Shown here one piece after another: positions 1-14,221 of a stretch of DNA of 64,000 bases. Every line of letters starts with the position of its first letter. The first letter of the stretch is position 1. This DNA comes from Caenorhabditis elegans (lineage: Eukaryota > Nematoda > Chromadorea > Rhabditida > Rhabditidae). The notes beneath the pieces are model-generated. The model made no database searches. It saw nothing but the letters and a program-made list of their open reading frames with translations, and had not been told where the DNA came from. The position numbers and the translations under genes were made by a program. Location: assembly GCF_000002985.6 (NCBI RefSeq), contig NC_003283.11, forward strand, positions 18,229,501 to 18,293,500, given 5' to 3'.

Positions 1-182
1 AGTTTGTGTTTCACTATTTTAAGCACAGCTCACAAGGAAAGTGTTTCAGCTCACTTTTGGACTACCAAATGAAACTGATGCAGTTTGAAAGAGGAACACA
101 ACTAGAAAAAGCCGATGCTATGTTCCTGAAAATTGCTCACAGTGATAATTTTTAAAAACTTTTATGATTTGTAGACTATTCG

Positions 183-1600
183 TACAGTGCACGCAAGTTC
201 TATAGGACACCCCCTAAATTTGCGGCTGTGGGTCTTCCCATAAGTTTTCAAGAAAAACTGTTGTTGTAAATGAATTCAGCATGCCAAATAACCTATAGAC
301 CATTGATTTCACCGATATTGCTCAAAAACTATGAGCATAAGAGCAGAATTTTGAAAAAATGGCCGCGCAACTTCTATGGGACACCCCCAGAATTTCGATA
401 AATTCAGCGAAAAATTGAAATTTTTTCAGATTTCTTCTAAAGTGACTTTGGTTTTTTTATGCATAAAATTGTGCTTTAAGTTGATGTTTATTATATTTAG
501 TTAAACTTTCGTTGGTTGAAACATCAATTTGCTCCGTGGCTCAAGCTTTTGGTAGGTTAAGCTCATAACTTGGCTCATTTTTGAAGAAGCCTGTCTTGAG
601 TCGACACACTGTTTTTAAACATTTAAAAACGGCTTCTCATAAATTTTGAGTTAATTCCGTCCAATTTGCAGAGATTGATGGACATTTGAATGCACCCATT
701 TCTTCCCAGTTCTGTGATCTTACTCAATCAGAAGCTTAAACCTGAGCTCAGCGTTAACCAATTTTAATTTTTCTTATACTGGAATATTACTGATAGTCTA
801 ATATTTCCAATTAAAAATAGTATTACCGCATTACCTGGTTTTGGCTGAATGTTTTCAATTGGAACTGAAATGTCTTCAAAACACTGAGAATTTTGCACTG
901 CGAAGTTCAATTAAAACTTTAGTGACTTTTTTTCAACTTTAGAATAATTTGTCAATCAGAAAACAACGGTGCATATGAACTATTAGACTATCAGTAATAT
1001 TCCAGTATGAGAAACATTAAAATTGGTTAACGCTGAGCTCAGGTTTAAGCTTCTGATTGAGTAAGATCACAGAACTGGGAAGAAATGGGTGCATTCAAAT
1101 GTCCATAAATTTCTGCAAATTGGACGGAATTGACTCAAAATTTATGAGAAGCCGTTTTTAAATGTTTAAAAACAGTGTGTCGACTCAAGACAGGCTTCTT
1201 CAAAAATGAGCCAAATTATGAGCTTAACCTATCAAAAGCTTGAGCCACGGAGCAAATTAATGTTTCAATCAACGAAACTTTAATCAAAAATAATAGACAT
1301 CAACTCAAAGCACAATTTTATGCATAAAAACCACACGTCATTTTAGAAGAAATCTGAAAAAATTTCAATTTTTAATTGAAATTATCGAAATTCTGGGGGT
1401 GTCCTATAGAAGTTGCGCGGCCATTTTTTCGAAATTCTGCTCTTATGCTCATAGTTTTTGAGTAATATCGATGAAATCCATGGTCTATAAGTTATTTGGC
1501 ATGCTGAATTTATTTACAACAACAGTTTTTCATGAAAACTTATGGGAAAACCCACAGCCGCAAATTTAAGGGGTGTCCTATAGAACTTGCGCGCACTGTA
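183..1600. mobile_element. Tc3-like non-autonomous foldback element
   Basis: Two arms of about 620 bp (183 to about 803, and about 984-1600) are near-perfect reverse complements around a short spacer. The outer ends read TACAGTGCACGCAAGTTCTA and its complement, giving a TA flank on both sides as expected of Tc1/mariner elements. The terminal block AAGTTCTATAGGACACCCCC (195-214) closely resembles what I recall of the Tc3 transposase binding site. A second, slightly diverged copy starts 174 bp inside (AACTTCTATGGGACACCCCC, 369-388), and both are mirrored in the right arm. No transposase reading frame is present, so mobility would depend on a transposase supplied elsewhere. Confidence 0.85.
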
Positions 1601-5064
<3,464 letters not shown>

Positions 5065-7215
5065 TCAGATGCACATTTGAATGGAAGTTAACACGTCGTC
5101 TTTTACCGATATCTCGAGTTTCTTTTCTTTGCCTTCCAACACCCATTTGTATTGTACAATCCCGTCAATGGTCTCTGATTTTGGAGGACACCCGATCGAA
5201 TGTATTAGGCTTTGCAAGTCGAAGTTGTTCGAAGTGGAGAGCTTGAAATTTCTTGAAAGTGAAGAAGCAAGGAGTTCCTGTAAAAATATTACATGACGGT
5301 GTTGGCTCACTGAATACTAAAAATTACCTGCGCCAAGAAGAGCACATCTCCAACTGGAATAGTCTCCACGTAAGCTGTCCCTTTCAAAAAATGAATCAAT
5401 TTTCGGATGGACACAGATGCATTCGCTCCTTTAACGACCAACTCAGTGGCATGGTTCCAGTGAGGGGTATCTCTTATTTGATTTAGCGCGAGGGCCTGAT
5501 TCCCATTGTTAACATCACCAACAGTCGCGAAGATCGTAAGTTTTCTCAATTTCTTCGCATCAAGGCAATCCAGAAGCTGAATAAACTCCAGCTCACTGCT
5601 CCCTTTCAGCTCCAAGTGGGCCATAGAAATCTTGTTCCTAAACGAGCCCAGGAAAATTCCAAGATTTTGCATTTTCTCCAAGGTGTATCTCTCGAAATCA
5701 CAATGGAACGTTTCAAAGCTAGGTTTTCGGTTGCTGAAGTTGTGCAGAGATTCTTGACGGTTCAGCCATTCCTTCAATAGGGCCATGTCGGTGCATGGCC
5801 TGGAAATTTCTTCACCATTGCAGAACATGTGAACTATAGCCGAATTTTCATCAAAATGAACATCCATTCTAATTGACCAGCAATGCAATCGGTCACCATC
5901 AAGGTAGATTCGTAGCCCCGTTGAGACGTCTCGGAGTGCCAGTCTGCAATCCAAAAAAAATGGGATGCAAAACTTGCATAATTGATTAGAATTGTTGAAA
6001 AAAAATTCTTCATGTAATTGTTATGGCTGGAGACGCTTTTTGAATTACTCCTTGATAAAACTTACACTGAGCTAAACGGGAGACTTTCCAAAATGTGTTC
6101 AATCACTGGTTGGTGTCCAGTTAATTTTACCAGGTCAAAGGTTGGGATTGAAGATGGATGGGTCTGTAAAAGATAGTTTTAAAAATTGATAAGAAGTGAT
6201 GATTTAGTCGATAATTACGTGGAAGACCTACAGTATGGTAGAATCCCAATGTCTCAATATTTCAGTCTAAAAAATGCGATTATTTAAACAAAATTCACCT
6301 CTTGCAGCATCTGAGCTGACGAAACCCGAGAAAATGTGAATGTCGAGATGTTTTCCAAAAAACCATGCGCCATGCTGATGTAAACGTTTTGATCCTGGCT
6401 GGGGAAAAACCATGTTTGGATGGACCGATTGGCATACACCGGAGCTCCGAATCCCAACAGTTCACAGGCCTGATTTCCATCGAAGGAGCCTTTAAGTACA
6501 AGCTTGCCAAACGAAGATCGAACGCAGTGCTACAAAATCAGAACTATTCATGCCAGATGTAAGTTTTAATACCTCTTTCAAAAATTCGAGGTCACGTCTA
6601 TCGTTTGTTTCCATGATGATGGAGGCATTTGACAATGCAGAGAGTCGTTCCAAAAATTTTGAATTTTTCCACTGCGCAATGCTGCTTGGTGTCTTCAGGT
6701 GTACTTCTTCAAGAGCATCGCGATTGAGCATGGCAACAAGCAAGACCACATGATCCTGAGACTGTTTTGATGGGATCGAAACGACGAACTCGTTAACTTT
6801 GAGTAAGTTCCTTCTCTTTTTAAGAATTAACTCAAGTATTCCTCTATAGAGGCAGTCACCGCTTGTCCCATCGATGATGCTCAAGCATGAAAGGGTATTC
6901 ACGGATGTTAGGAATGGCATCAAATGTTTCTCTGACAGATTGAAAAAGTCTCCGTTCGCAATCAACTCTTTTTTCTCATTCATTCCAAAAATGCAATCTT
7001 TTCCACTTTTTTGGTAGGAAATTTTTATGTTCTTCGTTGCTCCATTCCGGTAAACACCGTAGCTATGCAAAATGCGATGATCCTCAACTGTGACACAAAA
7101 TTTGACAACTGAAGAATTGTCGATTGTTGTCAGTGCCTCAGTCACAAGGGGAGATTGCCTGTAATAATTAAATAATTGAAGCTGTATTTCATTTCTGAAT
7201 CGATTAAACGCACAT
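5065..7215 (-). CDS. F-box/FTH (FOG-2 homology) protein with two FTH units
   Basis: Probable substrate adaptor of an SCF ubiquitin ligase, from the nematode F-box A/FTH (DUF38) family. Exons in gene order: 6573-7158, 6299-6529, 6066-6163, 5328-5943, 5065-5277, all phase-consistent. They encode a first FTH unit (typical FLKEV before an intron, then HCVRSSFGK and FTFSRVSS), then a short exon with F-box residues (VIEHILESLPFSSV followed by LALRDVSTGLRIYL), then a second FTH unit (LLDCLDAKKLRKLTI, HWNHATELVV, FLAQ). The start is uncertain. The best choice is an ATG split by an intron (AT at 7214-7215 joined to G at 7158), giving 581 residues. An alternative is two adjacent genes, but the paralog at 17308-19963 keeps the same exon order and phases, which favours one gene. 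The family assignment rests on recognised FTH patterning. Confidence 0.8.
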
Positions 7216-7617
7216 TTTTTGAGTTGATGATATTACGCTTGTCACGAATAAAGCTATCTGAAAAATGAATTGATTATTACCTGCGGTTAAATATATATAA
7301 AAGAATACATATTCAATCTTTTAAGACAAAATAGATTCCCATTTCCCATAAATCAATATGGAAATGCAAAATTAGGTTGAAAACTTGAAAAAATACACTA
7401 TTCCAGAAGAAAACATCTCCTAAATATCGAAAAAAACCGTGAGAATCGTGCCGATTCCTGATGCTCTTCTCATAAACGCTCCGTAAATCGACACAAGGTG
7501 GCTCTTCCCGCGCCAACACGGGTTCCCGAGTTCTGTAACTGTCTACACTCTCTCTGGAATTATATTTTAAGAAGCTTCGAGACGTTTTGGGAAGAGCCAG
7601 AGAAAAAAAGCAATTAA
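7216..7617. other. Upstream region of the 5.1-7.2 kb gene
   Basis: Contains a short possible upstream exon (about 7214-7259, preceded by TTTTTCAG) and AT-rich sequence. Nothing else is recognisable before the tandem repeat begins. Confidence 0.3.
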
Positions 7618-8545
7618 TGACCGATTCAAATTTTCAAATGATATCGATTGCTGGCACTTTGATTGGGATTGTCTGATATATTTTATCATGCTTAACAGTT
7701 TTCTGAAATAAAAAAGAATCGCTTCATATGATTTTTCCGTACTTTTTAAGTTTTGAAAAAAACAATTTTCAGTTAAAGTTTGCAATTTTTTTAAATAATA
7801 TTCCGTACGAGCTGGCATCCTTTGTTTGGTATTTTTTGATATATTTAATTATGCTTAACAGTTTTCTGAAATAAAATAGAATCGCTTCATATGATTTTGC
7901 CGTATTTTTGAATTTTTGAAAAATACAGCTTACAATTAAATTTTTGCAATTTTTTAAAATAACATTCCGTACGAGCTGGCATACTTTGTTTGGTATTTTC
8001 TGGTATATTTAGTCATGCTTAACAGTTTTCTGAAATAAAAAATAATCGCTTCATATGATTTTCCGTCCTTTTGAATTTTTGAAAAAAAAACAGCTTTCAA
8101 TTAAATTTTGCAAATTTACCTTCCGTACAAGATAGCATATTTTTTTGGTATTTTCTGGTATATTCAATCATGCTAAACAGTTTTATAAAAGAAAAAAGAA
8201 GCGCTTCATATGATTTTCCCGTACTTTTCAATTTTTGAAAAAAACAGCTTCAGGTAAATTTTGCAATTTTTTAAAATTGCCTTCCGTACAAGATAGCATA
8301 CTTTGTTTGGTATTGTCTGATATATTTAATCATGCTTAACAGTTTTCTGAAATAAAAAAAGAATCGCTCCATATGATTTTCCGTCCTTTTGAATTTTTGA
8401 AAAAAATAGCTTTCAATTAAATTTTGCAATTTTTTAAAATACCATTCCGTACGAGCTGGCATACTTTGTTTGGTATTTTCTGGTATATTTAATCATGCTT
8501 TACATTTTTCTGAAATAAAAAAGAATCGCTCCATATGATTTTTGC
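7618..8545. repeat. Tandem repeat, period about 165 bp, 5-6 copies
   Basis: The motif TTAACAGTTTTCTGAAATAA followed by GAATCGCTTCATATGATTTT and later CCGTACGAGCTGGCAT recurs at about 7690, 7855, 8020, 8180, 8335 and 8500. Copies differ by small indels and substitutions. No coding content is supported. Confidence 0.9.
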
Positions 8546-8763
8546 TCATGAATTTTAACTTCGCTGAAATCTGTATTTTAAACTCGCTGAAATCCTAATT
8601 CTCTGGTTTTGAATCAGTTTTCTTTATTCACTTTATTATTTATTGCATTTACATATGTACATATGATCTAACAAAAAAGTATATAAACCTTGTTACGACA
8701 TATAAAAAATATAATTATCTGGGTAGTCTTTTTTTTCTGATTTTTGAGTTTTCTGGTTTTTTG

Positions 8764-9190
8764 TCAAAAATGTGCTGTTACAGCTCGAATATACAAGATG
8801 AGTTTAAAAAAAGTATTGAAAAAGTTAACAACGTTGTCTGGAGCTCTTCCTGTCCACTGCAGCTCGGAATCTTTTACAAACTGCCCGGAAGTCGAGTCTG
8901 AAAATTTATAATTCACCATGTTTAGTGTTTTATTTAAAGTTGACGCTTCTTGTCTTTTATCTACAGACAACTTTTTGGTTAATGACTTTTCTGTAAAAAA
9001 ATTATCCACGGAGATTTGAGCTATCAAAGTGAATTTCGTTACAGTGTTATTTGCATGTTCTCTGAGAGCCCGCCGTGAGCTTGGTTCTAGATTTTTTTTT
9101 CCGAGAAAATGCACGAGTGACCGTTTTAAGACATGAGCTATCGAATGGCATAGATCTCATATGCAAGTTTGATGGGCTCTAGCAGGTAGA
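8764..9190. repeat. Dispersed repeat shared with 51.7-52.3 kb
   Basis: Blocks such as TGAGCTATCAAAGTGAA and GAGAGCCCGCCGTGAGCTTG, with nearby ATGACTTTTCTGTAAAAAA, are shared with 51760-52260. The open frame here (116 codons, minus strand) runs through the repeat and is not taken as a gene. Confidence 0.75.
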
Positions 9191-9491
9191 ACATAGCTCA
9201 CAAGTAACAGATCATCTATATCCACTTACCGATTTTTTGGCTGCAGCAGATTCACAATTCTATCAATGACAAGATCTGGCATGTCATATAGTATTGATTG
9301 CTGAGTATTCAGGCTGGAAGTATATTCGATTTCAAAGCATTCTAGTACACATTCAAATTTATAACTTACTGCATTTCCGTATTCGATTTCTGGGTTTGGT
9401 AGGGCGCTGAATTTTTAACTTTGAGGTTTCTCTCTAATGTCTGCCCGAGTAACTTCTGAAAATAAAAAATTTAATACATATGAACAATTCG

Positions 9492-9929
9492 TTAAAGGTG
9501 AAGTAGCGCCAGTGGGGATTTTGTCTATATTCATTTATAATGATCCAAAACAAGTGAATATCATAATAAAACACTCCAAAAAATTTTAGATTTTTCATAA
9601 TTTCCGGTCAAAGTTTTGGCAAATTGCCTAAATTTTGAAAAATACGAGCTTTTGAGGAAATAAAAAAAAATGTTGCATGCTCCGACCCCTACAATGTTTT
9701 GATACAAATAATTTGAACAAAATTAAAACATGAAAAATGTCGAAAAAATAAATTTTTCTTGGTCGACTTCCAAAATTATGAGTGCCAAAAACTGAGTAAT
9801 TGTCACTTTTTGACAGTAAATAAAAAATTTTCAAAGTTTTTTTGAAAAATTTTATCATGATATTTGGTCATTTTGGGACCAAAGGAGTGGTTTTTGACAA
9901 TTTCCTTACTGGCGCTACTCCACCTTTAA
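9492..9929. mobile_element. TTAA-flanked palindromic MITE (AAAGGTGGAGTAGCGCC family)
   Basis: Ends read TTAAAGGTGAAGTAGCGCCA and its near complement GGCGCTACTCCACCTTTAA. Other members are at 28184-28801, 42753-43180, 49595-50019, 53742-54169 and 59234-59674. No coding capacity. This copy supplies the stop codon that ends the upstream exon of the disrupted F-box gene. Confidence 0.85.
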
Positions 9930-10339
9930 GAACTACCCACAACTTCATCAGAAAACGTCAGTTTATACGTATAATCGATCCCTGTTTTATAAGATTTGAG
10001 TTCATTATTCACAAAGTTTTCCAACGCTTGAATTTGGTGATGCTCAACAAACTTTGATAAATCGGTGATAGAGAATAACTGAAAAAAAAATTACTTTTCG
10101 CATTATGTGGGACAATATTTAAGTAATTTGCCAAAGCCCCCGTTTTTTTTTTAAATTTCAATTTGCCGCATACCTCTTATGTACAAATTTCCCAAAGGTA
10201 TTAGTACATTTGTCAAACAATGGCGAAATATATTGCCTATGTTTAGAGATGGTGAGGTCAACATTTTTACTGCTTTATTATACTCGAAAGAGGATCACCA
10301 GATTTGGTAAACTTTGGTAACTTTTGGTAAGCACTCGGC

Positions 10340-10680
10340 ATTTCGCTACTCTTTGTGCGCGGACGGAGCGCGCTAGTAATTATGTCGCATTCTCTGCGCG
10401 CGCCCGGCGCATTTCATACAAATTTGAAAATTAAATTGCCAACTTGAAATACTGGATGTGTATAAATTTAATTATATTAAAGTCCAAGAAAACAACTTTC
10501 TACAAAAATCTTGAAAAATAACAATTCGCGTCCAGCGCGCATACTATGCGCACCTCGAGCGCCCCCTTCGCGCTACAGGTGCGCGCGCCAGGCGCATTCT
10601 CTTATTTTCGTGCGCCAGGCACAAAACGTGCCCAGGAGTAGCATACTGCCGAGCAGCACGATCAGCTGTCAAACTTACAA
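10340..10680. repeat. GC-rich repeat patch inside an intron
   Basis: Unusually GC-rich for this region, with repeated GCGCGC/GGCGC motifs (for example GCGCGCCAGGCGCATTCTC and GTGCGCCAGGCAC). It lies in the long intron of the disrupted F-box gene and is probably a degraded mobile element. The open frame across it has no family signature. Confidence 0.5.
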
Positions 10681-11635
10681 GTTTAGACACTATAGCTTAT
10701 TAGGCTGGTTCAAAATCAAACATACTTTATCCAACAAACGTTTGCCATTCTTATCCGTTACTTTGATATTCAATGATTTGAACATGTCGGATTGGCAGCT
10801 GACAACCATCGATAGTACGTGACGACTCAAAGATATACTTCGGAATGACAAGTCAATCTCATTCACTTTAAATGATTGCAATCTTGAATCCAACATTTCA
10901 TTGAGTTGTTCCAAGAACTTCACGTTCGTGTCACATTCTGGCACTGAACTTGAGTCTTCCAGCAATTTGATTGATAAAAATGAGAGAACATTGATAGATT
11001 CCAATGAACTTGTTAAATCCTTTATGGACACCGTCACAAAATCCTGATTTTTGATTAATTCTTGATTTTTACCTTCTATTCGCAGACATCCACGATTTCC
11101 ATTCTTCTTGTAGGTTAACTTCACGGGTGACGTCTTTCCCAGGTTGAATATGATAAAAATCAACAATATTAGATCCGTATCCACTTCTATGTGAATTTCA
11201 ACAACTGGATAGTTTTGTATTCGCTTCATTTTTTGTCTGAAAATCGAACATTAAAAATAACAGGATAGATTAAAAAAATCAGCAAAATAGCTATAATCAT
11301 TTAAGAAATTTCTGAAAAATTTCATAACCACTACTGTATTGTAAACGTTTCGATTTTCGAAAAATATCGAATTAAAAAAATTGTGACGGAAGTGCTAAAA
11401 ATGGTGCAATTGCAGAAATTTCCAAAATTTCTAAATTATACAAAATTGTAAGAAACAAAAAATTTTTGGGTATATTTTTGCTGTTGTTGAAGTCTGTACT
11501 TCCATATGTTTTTAATGTTGAAAGGGGGACAGCACTCCCAAAGTTAATAATTATTTTTTGAAAGAATATGAAGATTTTTTTACACAAAAAATATATATAT
11601 AGTTTACTAAAAGCCGACAGAATGACTATCAGTTT

Positions 11636-11890
11636 CTGAAAAACCTTATCAACTTCATACAACTTCAAAAATTCAATGTTAGAGCAATACTGCAGGCCTC
11701 GGAAGTTGTAAGAAAATTTGCTGAAAGTTGTTCGAAGCAAAACTTTAAAGTACCAAAGTTAAAAGTAATGCCGTTAAGTAAGGCGGAGCTTAACCAATTT
11801 CTAAAGCGCCGCCAATCTTTCAAATCAAAAGTTACAAATTCTCTAACTCCAAATTGGTGCTCAAAGATAAGCACAAGAAAACTAATTTAA
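11636..11890 (+). CDS. Unrecognised coding-like exon (partial)
   Basis: After a CTATCAG acceptor an 84-residue frame runs to TAA, containing NVRAILQASEVVRKFAESC and MPLSKAELNQFLKRRQSF, followed by a basic tail. Composition is lysine/arginine-rich and looks protein-like. A related segment (VTILRASEVVKNALLEI) lies at about 1740-1850 on the same strand. No start codon or upstream exon was identified and I do not recognise the family. It may be a gene remnant. Confidence 0.35.
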   Translation: MKNLINFIQLQKFNVRAILQASEVVRKFAESCSKQNFKVPKLKVMPLSKAELNQFLKRRQSFKSKVTNSLTPNWCSKISTRKLI

Positions 11891-13115
11891 TAAATCAGCA
11901 ATAATAAAAAATTATTAAAAACCAAGAGTTTCTTGCAGTACATATTACGGCAAAACTTCACCAATATTTCTCTTATCAGCAAAATTGTGAAGAGGTGGAA
12001 AAGTGTTTTTCACACTTTTATATATGCTTGGCTCGGCAAGTGTAAATGCGCTCTACTGACAACTAGAACCGTGTTTGATAAAATATTGGAATAACCTTTT
12101 TGAGAAACACGTGCCCAAACGTCTAGGTATACGGTAGAGAAATTGCGTACAGGTACCACTTCTCCGGCCTGTAAAAATTTGAAATTAAACTATTTTATCA
12201 AATACTTGAAAATAAAAACAATACTGGCTATGGTTTTCTTTATTGAATTATAAAAGATTCCGCTTCACAGAAAAAATCAATAATATTGAAAAAAATAAAT
12301 ATTTAAAAGTTGTCTTTTTTATTATCATGTAACCAATCATAAGTTTAAAATATCAAGTCATGTGCCTACTGACATTGGAACAAAAAACAATCATCTGAAA
12401 GTTCAATCAATAAGCGCCTGACTTTCCTTGAGAACATTGCCGTTGATATATCTATTTCACCATCTGTCAAGCTTCATACGCATGTTGCATTCCGAGGACC
12501 CTCAATTTTAGCTGCATTTTCAGAAATGCACTTTAAAAATGTTTATAAATGCACTAACACATGTATAATGGACGTACTGAATTCCCAAGGGAGGCTCAAA
12601 ATGACCATAGTTCTACGTCACATAAAATGTAGACCGGCCGTTGGGCCCGATGTCCGTCACCGGCATAATTTCGACCGTTTCCGCCTCAAAATGATGTTTT
12701 ATACAGTTCGGTCACTTTTCGTTTGCCCACAGCCGTTTGTGCAACTTGTTAGCCCGCTCTTGGTTAGCTTTTGTAGAATTTTGGTTTACCTGTGATCAAG
12801 TGCAGAATTACGTGCTGACAGCTACTAAAACGTATTTTATGTGAGCGAAAATAATTTATATAATAATGAAAGAAAGAGTATTCGAGAACAATGTATTGGA
12901 ATGTTTCGAGGGATTGAAGTAGTATCATGTGAGGTATAGATTGCTTGTGAAATCAAGGCTGAGACATTAAGGAAACATTTTAACATATTTTGCAAAGTCA
13001 CACACTGGGAAAATGGTAAACGGGATGAATAGGTTTGTTTTAATATGAACACTAGATTATGATAATATCCGTTCCAGACGCAGAGTACATTGCTTGAGAC
13101 CTGAGTTGTGCCCTC
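11891..13115. other. Intergenic
   Basis: No supported gene. The 89-codon plus-strand frame at 12526-12795 has no recognisable feature. The last part (about 12840-13115) is the 3' flank of the next gene and is duplicated downstream of its paralog (about 24906-25150), sharing for example TTCCCAGTGTGTG and TTGCAAAATATGTTAA. Confidence 0.5.
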
Positions 13116-14221
13116 CTAGTCGACTGTCAATAAAATCGATTGTTCCTGAAAACAGTGTTTTTTTTTCAAAAAGCGAGTTCCCCATTAAATATTCTTACTT
13201 GAGATTCTCGGAGAGCGATAAAAGTAAATTTATGATCCTTGAAGCCATGATGCTGACGATACTCAACACGAATTTCCATGTTGCCATTTTTTGGATAAAC
13301 CCATTGTTTGATGATTCCTTCGCAGGTACTCGATGCCTGTTCAAACACTGCATGGACATTATCAGCGATTTCACCGTCGTCCAACTTGTACTTGAGCACA
13401 AACTTCTTCTCAGATTTCAATCCCAGGAAGTGCTGGAAAATTTTAACTACCTTTTTGGCAAAATTGTATTCCACTAACCTTCTTCAAAAGCTTGAGATTA
13501 AAAATAGTGATAGATTGCATTGTAATCGTAACCTCTGGCAAATGGAGAAAATGTTCAAGTGGTGCAGAAACTATAAATCCCTCAATCAGCAGACTCTTGA
13601 TTCGCTTCCAATGAGGCAACTTCGTGAGACCATCGCAATCCATTTCTTCCTCTTTGTCAGTGCTCAAGTGAATTGATTTTAGAGGTCCTGAATCCAAGGT
13701 CTCAGTTATTGCAATGGCAGGGGCAAACATTGGTTGACCAGAAAACGAGAAAACCAACTCATTGATTTTAAGGGAAGGCTTTTTCGATGAGAGAGTATTC
13801 TTGATTGCTTCAAGAGTCCTAGCTCCCGATTCGACGTCATTGTTAACCAATGAAAAGGACAACTCCGAGATAATTGTGTAAGGAAATAGTATGGTCTTCA
13901 AATGAGAAAAGAATAGTGCCAGATAGTCTTGATTCTTGAAAATCTCCTTACGTCCTTCAAACTCGAAGGTGCAACCGTTTCCAGTTTTCTTGTACATGAA
14001 CTCTTGAGGGTTTTGCTTTCCATCTTTGAAGACCACGTAGTTAGCCGAAATAGAGGTTTCCAGCAAAGTAGTACGAATTATTACAATTTGAGTGAGTTTG
14101 AGAGTTTTCAAGGCCAATGAAGCAACAGAACAATTTCTGAAAGTTTTGAAATGAGGCGAAGGTATGCACAAGTTTTTTTCCGAACTTTCCAAAAACAAAC
14201 TTACTCTTTACACATCCACAT
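13116..14221 (-). CDS. FTH-domain protein without F-box (312 aa)
   Basis: Exons in gene order: 14205-14221, 13479-14136, 13199-13432, 13116-13145. The 939 nt are fully in phase. The first exon encodes MWMCKE and is conserved in the paralog at 23.8 kb, which supports this start. The FTH unit spans most of the protein (PSLKINELVFSFSG, LTKLPHWKRIKSLLI, LKLLKK before an intron, then HFLGLKSEKKFVLKYKL, ending EQSILLTVD). No F-box could be found within or just upstream, so it may act as a stand-alone FTH protein, perhaps binding F-box targets without recruiting SKP1; that is inference. Introns are 46-68 bp. It looks intact. Confidence 0.85.

Larger units (their letters stand above)
9230..11229 (-). 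pseudogene. F-box/FTH gene interrupted by a MITE
   Basis: The 5' exon (10726-11229, ATG preceded by TTTTCAGACAAAAA, a plausible SL1 trans-splice acceptor) encodes an FTH N-terminal half (SFKVNEIDLSF, FKSLNIKV) and ends at a good GTATGT donor. A phase-compatible exon (9926-10078) stops exactly where the MITE at 9492-9929 begins. Beyond the MITE lie two more phase-compatible exons: 9370-9455, and 9230-9313, which carries a clear F-box start (YDMPDLVIDRIVNLLQPKNR). The remaining F-box and second FTH unit are not found; repeat sequence follows. A 218-residue truncated product is possible. I infer that insertion of the MITE and loss of the 3' part broke a gene built like its neighbour at 5.1-7.2 kb. 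Confidence 0.65.

Noticed and set aside
8764-9114. 116-codon minus-strand frame
   Set aside because: It lies inside a dispersed repeat shared with 51.8-52.3 kb.
12526-12795. 89-codon plus-strand frame
   Set aside because: No signal peptide, family motif, splice sites or paralog; plausible by chance.
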